Shown: positions 25,276-35,008 of the stretch, in pieces
Position numbering within the stretch: the first letter of the stretch is position 1
How the letters are laid out: each line of letters begins with the position of its first letter
Assembly: GCF_900111585.1 (NCBI RefSeq)
Contig: NZ_FOHI01000011.1
Span: 1-64,000 of the forward strand
Direction of reading: 5' to 3'
DNA: 64,000 nt
Origin: Nitrosospira multiformis
GTDB lineage: Bacteria > Pseudomonadota > Gammaproteobacteria > Burkholderiales > Nitrosomonadaceae
The notes under the pieces: model-generated
The model's input: only the letters and a program-made list of their open reading frames with translations
The model's database searches: none
What the model was told of the DNA's origin: nothing
Made by a program: the position numbers and the translations under genes

Positions 25276-27438
25276 TCACTCCTTCACGCGGCTGATCTTT
25301 GCCACTTCAGGAATTCGCCTCAAACTGCGAATCACCTGTGCCAGATGATGGCGGTTGCGTACCTGTAAGACGAAATTCATGTTGGTATATGTGCCATCAC
25401 CCTCCATGGCGACATTATCGATATTGGAATCCGCATCAGCGATGGCTGCCGCCACCCTGGCTAGTACTCCTCGCTGGTTGGCCACCATCAGCTTGATACC
25501 CACTTCGAACTGCCGGTCGATGTCCTTACCCCAGGCCACATCCAGCCAATTGTCCGAACTGCCCTTGTTTTTGGTTACTGCCGGACAGTCATCGGTGTGG
25601 ATCACGAGCCCCTGATCTTTCTTGATAAACGCTATAACCGGGTCACCGGGAATGGGTCGGCAGCACCTGGCAAATTGTACGGCCATGCCCTCGGTACCGA
25701 GTATCGTGATAACATCCGTAGTTCCGCTTGCGCCGAGAGTGGATTCGCCGGGTGAAGCCGCAAGCCGCCGTGCAATCACTGCCGGTAAATGCTTGCCCAA
25801 GCCCATATCCGCCAGCAAATCGGTTCTGGATTTGGCGCCGCTTTCACGCGTCAGTTTCTCCCATTGCGCCTCGCTGATCGTCTGCGGATCGACCTTGAGC
25901 GTGGCGAATGCCTGATTCAACAGGCGCTCCCCGAGTTTCGCCGATTCATCGTATTGCATGGTCTTGAGAAAACGCCGGATATGCGAGCGTGCCTTACCGG
26001 TAACGACGTAATTCAGCCAGGCCGGATTAGGCTTGGCATGGGATGCGGTCACAATTTCCACCCGGTCTCCGCTTCTGAGCACTGTGCGCAGCGGCGCATT
26101 CTCCCCGCTTATTTTTGCCGCAACACAACAATCGCCGATGTCCGTATGCACCGCATAGGCGAAATCCACTGCGGTCGACCCCTTGGGCAGTGCCAGTATC
26201 TCGCCCTGGGGCGTAAAGACATAGACCTCACCCGGGAACAGGTCAACCTTGATGTGTTCCAGAAATTCCAGCGAATCGGTGGAATCACTCATGGTTTCGA
26301 GCAGGCTCTGCAACCACTGATGGGTTTTCATGTTCAAATCGTTCAGATCCGCATCGGAACTCTTGTAGAGCCAGTGCGAGGCAACGCCCGCCTCTGCAAT
26401 CCGATGCATTTCCGGTGTCCGGATCTGGATTTCGATCGGCGTGCCGTAAGGCCCCCACAAGGTGCTGTGCAGGGACTGGTAGCCGTTGGCCTTGGGGATG
26501 GCGATGTAATCCTTGAATTTTCCGGGAATGGGATTGTAGAGGCTGTGCAGTGCGCCCAGCGCGATGTAGCACGAAGCCACGTCCTTTACGATGATGCGAA
26601 AACCATAGATATCCAGAATCTCGGAAAACGAAAGATGCTTCTCCACCATCTTCTTGTAGATGCTGTAGAGCTGTTTCTCACGGCCGGTTACTTCTGCATC
26701 CAACCCTGCGGTCTTCAGGCGCTGCTTCATGGTCTCGAGAATTTTCGTCACCATTTCGCGGCGGTTTCCGCGCGCCGCCCTGGTGGCGTTGGTCAGAACC
26801 CGATAGCGCCTCGGATACAGGTAACGGAAGCTTAAATCCTGTAATTCATGGTAAATATTGTTGAGTCCTAGCCGATTGGCGATAGGTGCGTAGATTTCCA
26901 TGGTTTCACGCGCGATACGCCGCTTTTTCTCCGGCCGCATGGCCTCCAGCGTGCGCATATTGTGCAACCGATCCGCCAGCTTGATGAGGATGACGCGTAC
27001 ATCCCGCGCCATTGCCAGCAGCATTTTGCGGAAATTCTCCGCTTGCGCATCCGCGTGGCTCTGGAATTCGATCTTGTCCAGCTTGGAAACACCGTCCACC
27101 AGTTCCGCGACCGACTTGCCAAAGCGATCCCCGATTTCGGCTTTGGAAACATGTGTATCTTCCATTACGTCGTGCAGCAGCGCTGCCGCCAGCGTCTGGC
27201 TGTCGAGGCGCAGTTTGCCCAGAATGCTGGCTACTGCGAGGGGATGAGAGATATAAGGTTCGCCGGATTGGCGGAATTGACCCGAGTGGGCGCTCTGACT
27301 GAAGAGATAGGCGTTCTGAAGCTCGGATACGTCTTCCCGCGTGAGATAGCTGGAGAGTTCGTGAAAAAGGAAACTCGCCTCAGGCAAAGTAGCAGAAGAA
27401 CTGGACAGACCTCGCGCCTGCATCGTCATTTCCTTCAT
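25276..27438 (-). CDS. spoT: Bifunctional (p)ppGpp synthetase/hydrolase SpoT
   Basis: A 720-residue RelA/SpoT homologue. The N-terminal HD hydrolase domain looks active: ISHPLAVASIL, LLHDVMEDT and KLADRLHNMRT supply the conserved histidines and aspartates. The synthetase domain has GFRIIVKD, FKDYIAIPKANGYQSLHSTLWG and PIEIQIRT. TGS (VYVFTPQGEILALPKGSTAVDFAYAVHTDIG), helical/zinc-finger (FARCCRPIPGDPVIAF) and ACT (RGVLARVAAAIADADSNI) domains follow. The intact HD and the synthetase motif favour SpoT over RelA. Starts at 27438, 27429 and 27423 are all possible; the last has AAGGAA upstream. rpoZ lies 117 bp upstream on the same strand, the usual rpoZ-spoT arrangement. Confidence 0.96.
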   Translation of the reverse strand: MKEMTMQARGLSSSSATLPEASFLFHELSSYLTREDVSELQNAYLFSQSAHSGQFRQSGEPYISHPLAVASILGKLRLDSQTLAAALLHDVMEDTHVSKAEIGDRFGKSVAELVDGVSKLDKIEFQSHADAQAENFRKMLLAMARDVRVILIKLADRLHNMRTLEAMRPEKKRRIARETMEIYAPIANRLGLNNIYHELQDLSFRYLYPRRYRVLTNATRAARGNRREMVTKILETMKQRLKTAGLDAEVTGREKQLYSIYKKMVEKHLSFSEILDIYGFRIIVKDVASCYIALGALHSLYNPIPGKFKDYIAIPKANGYQSLHSTLWGPYGTPIEIQIRTPEMHRIAEAGVASHWLYKSSDADLNDLNMKTHQWLQSLLETMSDSTDSLEFLEHIKVDLFPGEVYVFTPQGEILALPKGSTAVDFAYAVHTDIGDCCVAAKISGENAPLRTVLRSGDRVEIVTASHAKPNPAWLNYVVTGKARSHIRRFLKTMQYDESAKLGERLLNQAFATLKVDPQTISEAQWEKLTRESGAKSRTDLLADMGLGKHLPAVIARRLAASPGESTLGASGTTDVITILGTEGMAVQFARCCRPIPGDPVIAFIKKDQGLVIHTDDCPAVTKNKGSSDNWLDVAWGKDIDRQFEVGIKLMVANQRGVLARVAAAIADADSNIDNVAMEGDGTYTNMNFVLQVRNRHHLAQVIRSLRRIPEVAKISRVKE

Positions 27439-27555
27439 TTCATTCCATCAACATACGTTTCGGAATAGCGGTATCCTCATTTGATGATTGATCGTCAGTT
27501 TACTTGTTACGCAATGAAACCGGTTTTTTTACATCCCCGGTAGCGCTTGAACGCT

Positions 27556-27762
27556 CTAAAGGGTTCCAGTCGTGAGGATATCCGTTCCAACCAGGCCTTG
27601 TGAAATTTCCCGCAGCGCAATCACGGTGGGTTTATCCCGCGACGGTTCCACCATCGGGCTTCCGCCCACTGAAAGCTGGCGCGCCCGAATGGTTGCAACG
27701 AGGGTCATATCGAAGCGATTGGGAATTCTTTTCAGACAATCGTCAACAGTGATGCGTGCCAT
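27556..27762 (-). CDS. rpoZ: RNA polymerase omega subunit RpoZ
   Basis: A 68-residue omega subunit with the signature [23 protein letters not shown] and ARQLSVGG, then [15 protein letters not shown]. Omega helps assemble the beta' subunit and forms part of a ppGpp-binding site on RNA polymerase. AAGGAAA lies at good spacing before ATG. It stands between gmk and spoT, the standard order gmk-rpoZ-spoT. Confidence 0.97.
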   Translation of the reverse strand: MARITVDDCLKRIPNRFDMTLVATIRARQLSVGGSPMVEPSRDKPTVIALREISQGLVGTDILTTGTL

Positions 27763-27943
27763 GATTTCCTTTACCAGGATATAAGGAAATTACAGTATAG
27801 AGTGTCTGGTTGTGGAAAGGCAACCCGGGGAACATTTCAAGCACTTCATTTTGCACGACAAAGGTACATGCCGTTGCTACCGCTGATGGTTCTATGAAAC
27901 TTCTGGGGGAGGCGGAGGTAGGGAGTCTGCGTGCTTGTCCGGT

Positions 27944-28576
27944 TTATAAAACGGACGTGCGGGTGAGTTGTGCCAGCAGACCATGGTGACGGACAAGCTG
28001 CTTCGCCGTTTTCAGGCGCTCCGCCTGTATGATACATTTCAGATCCTGCAACGCCCTGTCCAGCTTGTCGTTGATGATGATGTAATTATACCCTCCCGCA
28101 TGACTCAACTCCTCACGCGCCGCTGCCAGCCGGCGACTGATCGCTTCGAGGCTGTCCTGGGCTCGATGGCGCAAGCGCATTTCCAGTACTTCGAGTGATG
28201 GCGGCAGAACAAAAATGCCCACCGCTACGGGGAAAACCGCGCGCACCTGACGCGCGCCCTGACTGTCTATTTCCAGCAGAATGTCGCGCCCCGACATCAT
28301 GGTTTCATTGATCCACTTTTTCGAGGTGCCGTAGAAATTCCCATAGAGTTCCGCGCTTTCCAGGAACTCGTCCTCTTGCAGTTTCTGCTCGAATACTTGA
28401 CGCGTTACAAAATGATAATCACGTCCGTCCATTTCTTCGGGGCGAGGCTGCCGTGAGGTATATGAAATGGACAGGCTGAGGTCGATATCCGTTTGCAGCA
28501 GTGCCTTGACCAGACTGGTCTTGCCAGCTCCCGACGGCGCGCTGATGATATATAGAGTACCCGGCGTTGTAGTCAT
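27944..28576 (-). CDS. gmk: Guanylate kinase
   Basis: A 210-residue guanylate kinase that phosphorylates GMP to GDP. The P-loop is SAPSGAGKTSL at 13-23. The GMP-binding region includes SYTSRQPRPEEMDGRDYHFV and the segment LYGNFYGTSK. The lid and end contain RLRHRAQDS, RRLAAAREEL and YNYIIIND. Length is normal. It forms the first gene of the gmk-rpoZ-spoT group. Confidence 0.97.
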   Translation of the reverse strand: MTTTPGTLYIISAPSGAGKTSLVKALLQTDIDLSLSISYTSRQPRPEEMDGRDYHFVTRQVFEQKLQEDEFLESAELYGNFYGTSKKWINETMMSGRDILLEIDSQGARQVRAVFPVAVGIFVLPPSLEVLEMRLRHRAQDSLEAISRRLAAAREELSHAGGYNYIIINDKLDRALQDLKCIIQAERLKTAKQLVRHHGLLAQLTRTSVL

Positions 28577-28747
28577 TGGTTAGGCCTGCTGAAATCCCTC
28601 TTCAGCAATACGTGTTGTTACGGTTTTTTGTTTTTGATTGAGCTCGCGCTCTTTCCGAAGGCTTCCGGCTGGAAGGGTCGAAAGCAGAGTGTAACAGCTT
28701 CCACAACTCAAGGAGTTTCAGGATTTCACCCGCCTCTACCCCTTCAA

Positions 28748-29188
28748 CTAGCCCAAGGCCTGGGATCGCGTCCAGCGCACGATATCCTGGGTTGTCATTG
28801 CGCCCGCCTGTCGTGCAAGCTCCCGACCGCCCTTGAACAGGATGAGTGTCGGAATACTGCGAATGCGGTACTGCGCGCCGACTGTTTGCTCCACATCGGT
28901 ATTCACCTTCACGAGGCGAACATGGGGCTCAAGCAGAGCCGCCGCTTCTTTGAAGGCTGGCGCCATCATTTTGCAGGGTCCGCACCAGGGTGCCCAGAAA
29001 TCGACCAGAACTGGAACATCGTTTTTATTAATGTAGCGTGCGAAGGTTGAATCGGTTAATTCCAACGGCTGGCCGGCGAATATCGGCTGGTGGCATTGTC
29101 CGCAATTGGGCTGTTCGCCGAGGCGCGCAGCGGGGACACGGTTAATCGAGTGACAATGAGGGCAGACGAGATGCAGGGAATCACTCAT
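28748..29188 (-). CDS. trxC: Thioredoxin 2 (TrxC) with N-terminal zinc domain
   Basis: A 146-residue thioredoxin. The N-terminal zinc finger has CPHC (C9, C12) and CGQC (C29, C32), the mark of TrxC as opposed to TrxA. The thioredoxin fold has the active site WCGPC (68-72) and the cis-proline in SIPTLILFKGG. In other bacteria TrxC is induced by oxidative stress. It appears as a single gene. Confidence 0.95.
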   Translation of the reverse strand: MSDSLHLVCPHCHSINRVPAARLGEQPNCGQCHQPIFAGQPLELTDSTFARYINKNDVPVLVDFWAPWCGPCKMMAPAFKEAAALLEPHVRLVKVNTDVEQTVGAQYRIRSIPTLILFKGGRELARQAGAMTTQDIVRWTRSQALG

Positions 29189-29344
29189 AAGAATTTACAC
29201 ATATCATCCAATAATAGCCGGTAAATCGAGTACTCTCGTTTTCAATTCAGGACGATGGCTATTTGTGTCGGGGATTCACGCGGTAGCGGCAAAAAAACAT
29301 GATGCCAATGTTATTTATACATTCAACTACCGATTTTCCTGCAG

Positions 29345-30238
29345 CTATTCGATATTCTGCACCTGCTCCCGCATTTGCTCGATCAATACCTTGAGTTCCA
29401 CCGAAATTTTCGACACTTCCGCATCCACCGATTTCGCGCCGATGGTATTGGCTTCCCGATTGAGTTCCTGCATCAGAAAATCCAACCGCTTGCCGATCGC
29501 TCCGCCTTTCTCCAGAACGCGTTCTACTTCATCGAAGTGCGCCTGAAGGCGCGATAGTTCCTCATCCACATCGATCTTGCTGGCAAACAATGTCAATTCC
29601 TGGCGGATGCGCTCGTCATCACAATTTATCATGGCTTCACACAGCCGGGCTTTGAGCTTTTCCTGAAATGTCGCCAGTAAAGCAGGAATGCGTGGACTGA
29701 CTTCGGATGCGAGCCGGCGCATATTGGCCAGGCGTTCCAGCAATATGGCTTTAAGTTTTGCACCTTCACGACCACGGGCAGCAGCCAGTTCGTCCACTGC
29801 CATATGCAGCAAGTCCATGCATGGCCCGAAAAGGTTCTCAGCGGAGGAGGATTCCGTCGCCAATATTCCGGGCCAACGAAGGACATCTGCCACTGCCAGG
29901 CCCCGAGCCTCAGGTAATACCGCTCTGACGGTACGGTCCAGTTCCAGCAATTTTTGCAACAAATCCGCATTAATATGCTGCAAATCTTCCGCGGGTGTAA
30001 TCCGGGAAAAACTGACGCGGCATTCGATTTTTCCACGCTTGAGGCGGGCGGTCAGAAATTCGCGCATTGCGGTTTCCAGCATGCGGAATTCGTCGGGAAG
30101 GCGAAACTGGATATCGAGATAACGGCTGTTGACCGAGCGAAGCTCGAGATTCAGCGATCCTTGTGGAAGTTCCTTCGCGACTACGGCATAGCCGGTCATG
30201 CTGTAGATCTTGGCTAACTTGTCCACTCGATCATCCAC
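29345..30238 (-). CDS. yicC: YicC family endoribonuclease
   Basis: A 297-residue YicC homologue. The N-terminal signature is YSMTGYA, followed by LELRSVNSRYLDIQFRLP. The C-terminal DUF1732 part has DVDEELSRLQAHFDE, KRLDFLMQELNREANTIG and ISVELKVLIEQMREQVQN. E. coli YicC is an endoribonuclease that clips certain mRNAs and sRNAs. It is divergent from rph, its common neighbour, which also handles RNA 3' ends. The ATG at 30238 lies 13 codons before the motif; AAGGA is about 10 nt upstream. Confidence 0.94.
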   Translation of the reverse strand: MDDRVDKLAKIYSMTGYAVVAKELPQGSLNLELRSVNSRYLDIQFRLPDEFRMLETAMREFLTARLKRGKIECRVSFSRITPAEDLQHINADLLQKLLELDRTVRAVLPEARGLAVADVLRWPGILATESSSAENLFGPCMDLLHMAVDELAAARGREGAKLKAILLERLANMRRLASEVSPRIPALLATFQEKLKARLCEAMINCDDERIRQELTLFASKIDVDEELSRLQAHFDEVERVLEKGGAIGKRLDFLMQELNREANTIGAKSVDAEVSKISVELKVLIEQMREQVQNIE

Positions 30239-30410
30239 TCGAAGGTCCTTGATGCGTTAAAATTGTGGGACTAGGCATTATCGCATATCGTTGCTGCATA
30301 TAAAGGAAACGAGTTGGTGTTTCCGTGCAGTCGAAAAGCGGTATGCATCGTTCGACTTATCCGGTAAATGTATCACCGCTCAGTTAATAGTGAAGGATAT
30401 AGTACAACTT

Positions 30411-31127
30411 ATGCGTCCCAGTAAACGCCGCCCAGATCAACTTCGCTCCGTTCAGATTACCCGGCATTACACTCGGCACGCGGAAGGTTCAGTGCTGATC
30501 GAATGTGGGGATACCCGCATAATCTGTACTGCGAGCGTGGATGAGAAAGTACCTCCTTTTCTACGCGGCAAGGGACAGGGCTGGCTCACAGCAGAATACG
30601 GGATGTTGCCGCGTTCCACCAATGAACGCATGCAGCGGGAAGCCGCCAAAGGCAAGCAGTCCGGCAGGACGATGGAAATTCAGCGGCTGATTGGGCGCGC
30701 CTTGCGTTCGGTAATGGATTTGACAAAACTGGGCGAGCGAACCATTCAGGTGGATTGCGATGTGATCCAGGCTGATGGTGGTACTCGCACGGCGAGCATC
30801 ACGGGTGCATTTGTAGCAGTGCATGATGCGATAGGAACGCTGCTGCACAAGCAGGCGATAGAAGCCACGCCGATCACCGGTCATGTTGCAGCGGTTTCAG
30901 TGGGCGTCTACGAAGGCGTGCCGATGTTGGACCTCGATTATCTGGAAGATTCGCGCTGCGATACGGACATGAACATCGTCATGACGGACGACTTTGGTCT
31001 GGTGGAAATGCAGGGGACGGCCGAAGGCATGCCTTTCAGCCGGAATGATCTGGATATGATGCTGGATCTGGCACAGCAGGGAATACGGGAACTGATCGCA
31101 ACTCAGAAAAACGCATTGAACAGATAA
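30411..31127 (+). CDS. rph: Ribonuclease PH
   Basis: A 238-residue phosphorolytic 3'-5' exoribonuclease that trims tRNA precursors. The family start [21 protein letters not shown] fixes the ATG at 30411 although the frame is open 40 codons further upstream. Other motifs are [50 protein letters not shown], and the phosphate/active-site region [19 protein letters not shown]. It is first in a rph-rdgB-hemW operon with short gaps. Confidence 0.97.
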   Translation: MRPSKRRPDQLRSVQITRHYTRHAEGSVLIECGDTRIICTASVDEKVPPFLRGKGQGWLTAEYGMLPRSTNERMQREAAKGKQSGRTMEIQRLIGRALRSVMDLTKLGERTIQVDCDVIQADGGTRTASITGAFVAVHDAIGTLLHKQAIEATPITGHVAAVSVGVYEGVPMLDLDYLEDSRCDTDMNIVMTDDFGLVEMQGTAEGMPFSRNDLDMMLDLAQQGIRELIATQKNALNR

Positions 31128-31135
31128 AGCCGGAT

Positions 31136-31729
31136 ATGCAAAAACTGGTCATTGCCAGCAATAATGCCGGCAAACTACGAGAAATTCGCCTCTTGCTGGA
31201 ACCTCTGGGAATCGAAGTGCTGCCCCAGTCGGCATTCGATTTTCCCGAAGCTGAGGAACCTCATTGCACTTTCGTTGAGAACGCGCTTGCCAAGGCACGC
31301 CATGCCAGCAAAAATACCGGGTTGCCGGCACTCGCCGATGATTCCGGCATTTGTGTCAATATCCTTGGAGGCAAGCCCGGTATCTTATCTGCGCGTTATG
31401 CGGGAGAACCGAAATCGGATGAACGCAACAATCAGAAGCTGGTCGAGGCGCTGCAAAACCAGAGTGACCGCCGGGCGTACTATTACTGCGTTATAGCGCT
31501 GCTGCGGCATCCCGAAGATCCGCAACCCATTATTGCCGACGGAAGCTGGCATGGAGAAATTCTGCTGAATCCCCGCGGTAACGGCGGCTTCGGCTACGAT
31601 CCCTATTTTTTTCTGCCAAACCTCGGCAAAACAGCCGCGGAACTGCCGATGGAGCAAAAAAACCGGATCAGCCACCGGGGAAAAGCACTCGCGCAACTCG
31701 TCAAGAGGATCAGACAGGAACAGCCCTGA
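31136..31729 (+). CDS. rdgB: dITP/XTP pyrophosphatase RdgB
   Basis: A 197-residue Ham1/RdgB enzyme that removes non-canonical purine nucleotides such as dITP and XTP. Signatures: LVIASNNAGKLREI at the N terminus, TFVENALAKARHASKNTG, LADDSGICV, the GGxPGxxSARYAG segment, and FGYDPYFFLP with SHRGKAL near the end. It starts 8 bp after the rph stop. Confidence 0.97.
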   Translation: MQKLVIASNNAGKLREIRLLLEPLGIEVLPQSAFDFPEAEEPHCTFVENALAKARHASKNTGLPALADDSGICVNILGGKPGILSARYAGEPKSDERNNQKLVEALQNQSDRRAYYYCVIALLRHPEDPQPIIADGSWHGEILLNPRGNGGFGYDPYFFLPNLGKTAAELPMEQKNRISHRGKALAQLVKRIRQEQP

Positions 31730-31831
31730 TTTGACCGCTTGCCGCTTATTCAGCCGTTGCAAGGAGAAGAGAAAGACAATTTCAATCATTGCTGAAACAA
31801 TGGCTCCTTTTGCTTGTCTCTTCAATTCATC

Positions 31832-33058
31832 ATGACAGCAATTATTTCTCCCGCAGCGATTCTCGGTTCCCAGACCCTCCAGCTGAAGTCTCTGCCCCCA
31901 CTGAGTCTTTACATCCACCTTCCCTGGTGCATGAAAAAATGCCCCTATTGCGACTTCAACTCCTATGAAGCTCGCGACCGGAGCGGCGGCATGCCGGAGG
32001 CCGAGTATGTAGCCGCCCTCATCCGCGACCTGGAAGCTTCATTGCCACAGATATGGGGACGCAAAGTCATCAGTGTTTTTTTCGGCGGTGGAACGCCGAG
32101 TCTGTTCAGTCCTTATTCCATAGATGGAATTCTTGCCGCCGCCAGGGCCTTGCTACCGCTGGAGCACTTGGCTGAAATAACGCTGGAGGCCAATCCCGGA
32201 ACGTTCGAGGCGCAAAAATTTGCGGATTTCCGGGCCGCGGGCATCAATCGCCTCTCCATCGGCATTCAGAGTTTCAACGCCCCTCACCTTGCATCACTCG
32301 GTCGCATACATGACGGCAAGGATGCCCGTCGCGCGATCGAAATCGCCCAAAAGAACTTCGACAACATTAATCTCGACCTGATGTATGGACTACCGAACCA
32401 GACGCTGGAAGAAGCGCGGGAGGATATCGAGACAGCGGTTGCTCACGGCGTGCAGCATATTTCCGCCTATCATCTGACGCTGGAACCCAATACATTGTTT
32501 CATCGTTACCCGCCCTCCTTGCCCGATGATGAGCTGACGGCGGACATGCAGGCAATGATCGAACAAACGCTCGCCCGGGAAGGTTATGCAAATTATGAAA
32601 CGTCGGCCTTTGCCCGGCCCGGGGGCGAATCCCGTCATAACATGAACTACTGGCTGTTCGGAGATTATCTGGGGATCGGTGCCGGAGCGCACAGCAAAAT
32701 AAGCTTTCGGGACAGGATAGTACGTCAGATGCGGTACAGGCAGCCGAAGGAGTATCTGACCAGATCGGCTCCCGAAATGACATCTGAACCCCCTATCATG
32801 GAGCAGCACGAAGTAGGACGGAATGATCGCGCGTTTGAATTCGTGATGAACGCGCTACGCCTGACCGATGGGTTTGCCCCGCAAATGTTCATTGAACGTA
32901 CAGGGCTGGCTCTCACTCACATCCAGCGTCAGCTCGACGAGGCGGAACGGCGGCAGTTGATAACGCGGGATTTTCAGCGTATTGCGCCTACTTTCGCAGG
33001 CAGGCGATTTTTGAACGATTTGCTGCAGATTTTCCTTCCCGGGCAAAGCCGCGCATAA
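31832..33058 (+). CDS. hemW: HemW-type radical SAM heme chaperone
   Basis: A 408-residue radical SAM protein. After a 20-residue lead, PPLSLYIHLPWCMKKCPYCDF gives the C-x3-C-x2-C cluster (C33, C37, C40), and the CPYCDFNSY form typifies HemW. It lacks the extra N-terminal features of the oxygen-independent coproporphyrinogen oxidase HemN. Further motifs are VFFGGGTPSLF, ITLEANPGTF, NRLSIGIQSF and DLMYGLPNQT. HemW-type proteins bind and transfer heme. The ATG at 31832 is preferred to a TTG at 31814. It ends 6 bp from the convergent trmB. Confidence 0.94.
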   Translation: MTAIISPAAILGSQTLQLKSLPPLSLYIHLPWCMKKCPYCDFNSYEARDRSGGMPEAEYVAALIRDLEASLPQIWGRKVISVFFGGGTPSLFSPYSIDGILAAARALLPLEHLAEITLEANPGTFEAQKFADFRAAGINRLSIGIQSFNAPHLASLGRIHDGKDARRAIEIAQKNFDNINLDLMYGLPNQTLEEAREDIETAVAHGVQHISAYHLTLEPNTLFHRYPPSLPDDELTADMQAMIEQTLAREGYANYETSAFARPGGESRHNMNYWLFGDYLGIGAGAHSKISFRDRIVRQMRYRQPKEYLTRSAPEMTSEPPIMEQHEVGRNDRAFEFVMNALRLTDGFAPQMFIERTGLALTHIQRQLDEAERRQLITRDFQRIAPTFAGRRFLNDLLQIFLPGQSRA

Positions 33059-33064
33059 CCCTCT

Positions 33065-33751
33065 TCAGACGGGCTGTTTTTTCCGGAATATCACATCCCA
33101 GACCTCGTGTCCGAGCCGGAGACCCCGCTGCTCGAACTTTGTGAGCGGACGATATTCCGGGCGGGGCGCATAACCAGCTGCGGTATTGGTCAAGTGCGGC
33201 TCACCGCTCAATACCTTCAGTATTTGCTCCGCATAATCCTCCCAGTCGGTCGCCACATGGATATAGCCGCCGGGTTTCAGGCGGCTGCAAAGCAGGTCAA
33301 CGAATTCGGCTTGTATCAGTCGGCGCTTGTGATGGCGCGCCTTGGGCCACGGGTCGGGAAAGAAAACGTGCACCCCGTCGAGGCACTCAAGGGGCAAAGC
33401 GTGTTGCAGGACATCAACCGCATCGTGCTGGATGACGCGTATATTCGTAAGGCCCAGTTCTTCCGCTTGCTTGAGCAGGCTGCCCACCCCGGGAGTGTGG
33501 ACTTCAGCGGCCAGATAATCATTTTGCGGATGCGCCTGGGCGATCAGCGCTGTGGTTTCGCCCATGCCGAAGCCGATTTCCAGGAATTTAGGCGCACTTC
33601 TGCCGAAGATAAGGGCCAAGTCAAGCAGTTTCCCGGAATAAGGGATGCCGTATTTCGGCATCAATGTTTCATGGGCGCGTCGCTGCGCGTTTGAAAGGCG
33701 TCCCTGGCGAAGAACGAAGCTGCGGATGGGACGATGGGGAGAATGTTCCAT
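33065..33751 (-). CDS. trmB: tRNA (guanine-N7-)-methyltransferase TrmB
   Basis: A 228-residue SAM-dependent enzyme that makes m7G46 in tRNA. Signatures: [14 protein letters not shown], the SAM site [43 protein letters not shown] (the DPWPK-x-RHxKRR motif), [14 protein letters not shown] and [12 protein letters not shown]. It lies downstream of thiS-thiG on the same strand and may be cotranscribed. A GGAAAGGA/TCCTTTCC inverted repeat (33766-33799) lies in the thiG-trmB gap. Confidence 0.96.
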   Translation of the reverse strand: MEHSPHRPIRSFVLRQGRLSNAQRRAHETLMPKYGIPYSGKLLDLALIFGRSAPKFLEIGFGMGETTALIAQAHPQNDYLAAEVHTPGVGSLLKQAEELGLTNIRVIQHDAVDVLQHALPLECLDGVHVFFPDPWPKARHHKRRLIQAEFVDLLCSRLKPGGYIHVATDWEDYAEQILKVLSGEPHLTNTAAGYAPRPEYRPLTKFEQRGLRLGHEVWDVIFRKKQPV

Positions 33752-33804
33752 TTTGTTAAATGCCTGGAAAGGACAGGTGGGGAATGAAAAATCCTTTCCG
33801 GTCC

Positions 33805-34599
33805 TTATTTCCCTGACATGTTGCCGATAACCCCCTCCACCGGAGAACTGGGACTTGCACTGTACAGCTTTTTCGGCATACGGCCGGCGAGATACGCTTC
33901 ACGCCCCGCTTCAACCGCTTTTTTCATCGCTGACGCCATCAGTACCGGATTTTGCGCGGCAGCAATGGCTGTGTTCATGAGCACGCCGTCGCAGCCCAGC
34001 TCCATTGCAATCGCCGCATCCGACGCCGTACCCACTCCGGCATCCACAATGACCGGGACTTTGGCATTATCGATGATGATCTGCAGATTCCATGGATTGA
34101 GGATACCCATGCCCGAACCGATCAGGGATGCCAGAGGCATGATCGCGACGCAGCCGATCTCTTCCAGCTGCCTGGCGGCAATAGGGTCATCCGAGGTATA
34201 GACCATCACCTGGAACCCCTCCTTGATCAGAATCTCGGCCGCCTTGAGGGTTTCAACGATGTTGGGATAGAGTGTTTTCGGATCACCCAGGACCTCCAGC
34301 TTCACCAAGGTATGACCGTCCAGCAATTCGCGCGCAAGGCGCAAGGTTCTTACTGCATCCTCCACCGTATAGCATCCGGCTGTATTGGGTAACAGCGTAT
34401 ATTGCGATGGCGGCAGCACATCCAGCAGACTGGGCTCTTCCGGATTCTGGCCGAGATTGGTTCTGCGGATAGCCACGGTAATGATTTCTGCGCCGCTGGC
34501 GTCCACGGCGGTGCGGGTCTCGTCAAAATCCCTATATTTTCCGGTCCCGACCAGGAGGCGTGAGGAATAAGCTTTATCTGCGATGACAAGTCTGTCCAT
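33805..34599 (-). CDS. thiG: Thiazole synthase ThiG
   Basis: A 264-residue TIM-barrel enzyme that builds the thiazole phosphate of thiamine from DXP, ThiS thiocarboxylate and dehydroglycine. Motifs: [33 protein letters not shown], the Schiff-base lysine in [10 protein letters not shown] (about K100), [13 protein letters not shown], and [32 protein letters not shown]. It follows thiS after 3 bp, so the two are one unit. Confidence 0.97.
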   Translation of the reverse strand: MDRLVIADKAYSSRLLVGTGKYRDFDETRTAVDASGAEIITVAIRRTNLGQNPEEPSLLDVLPPSQYTLLPNTAGCYTVEDAVRTLRLARELLDGHTLVKLEVLGDPKTLYPNIVETLKAAEILIKEGFQVMVYTSDDPIAARQLEEIGCVAIMPLASLIGSGMGILNPWNLQIIIDNAKVPVIVDAGVGTASDAAIAMELGCDGVLMNTAIAAAQNPVLMASAMKKAVEAGREAYLAGRMPKKLYSASPSSPVEGVIGNMSGK

Positions 34600-34602
34600 G
34601 GA

Positions 34603-34845
34603 CTACCCTCCACCTACGGCAACGACAATTTCAAGCTTGTCGCCGCTGGCAAGCATCGGCTGATCGAATTGGCTGCGCGGTACGATTTCACCGTTGCGCT
34701 CGACCGCGATCCGCTTGCCCTGCAACCCCATGTGCTCCAGTAATTGCCTGATGTTCAGCCTTGCGTCATTCGTTGTCCCTGAATCGGTTCCAGAATCTGG
34801 AGAAGGAACAAGTTGGGATTGGCCATTGACTATAAGTTGTATCAT
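34603..34845 (-). CDS. thiS: Sulfur carrier protein ThiS
   Basis: An 80-residue ubiquitin-like protein ending in GGG; the terminal Gly-Gly carries the thiocarboxylate sulfur for ThiG. The start MIQLIVNGQSQ and the end GDKLEIVVAVGGG are typical. The loop after strand one is longer than usual, with a Ser/Asp/Thr-rich insert of about 12 residues containing DSGTDSGT, which explains a length above the usual 65-70. The frame is open upstream, but the ATG at 34845 fits the family. Confidence 0.93.
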   Translation of the reverse strand: MIQLIVNGQSQLVPSPDSGTDSGTTNDARLNIRQLLEHMGLQGKRIAVERNGEIVPRSQFDQPMLASGDKLEIVVAVGGG

Positions 34846-34902
34846 TTTCCAAAGAGTCGCTTGGCAAAAATGCCGTCTCAGCTTTTGACAATATGCGTAT
34901 TT

Positions 34903-34918
34903 TATAATTTGAATTATA
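34903..34918 (-). promoter_or_regulatory. Near-palindromic AT box upstream of thiS, possible -10 region
   Basis: TATAATT-TG-AATTATA forms a 7-2-7 inverted repeat about 60-75 bp before thiS. On the minus strand it offers TATAAT as a -10 box. No TPP riboswitch was recognised between it and thiS; only an isolated CTGAGA occurs, without the rest of the aptamer. Confidence 0.3.
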
Positions 34919-35008
34919 CGGCGCAGCCACCTCCTAGTCGACTCCGGTGAAACCCGATGTTCACCAAGTGCCCGAGAACATCGCGGATTCCCATTCCAGG
35001 ATACGCGA

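Noticed and set aside
33766-33799. GGAAAGGA...TCCTTTCC inverted repeat between thiG and trmB as a terminator
   Set aside because: The loop is 18 nt and no clean T-run follows on the minus strand; left only as a remark under trmB.
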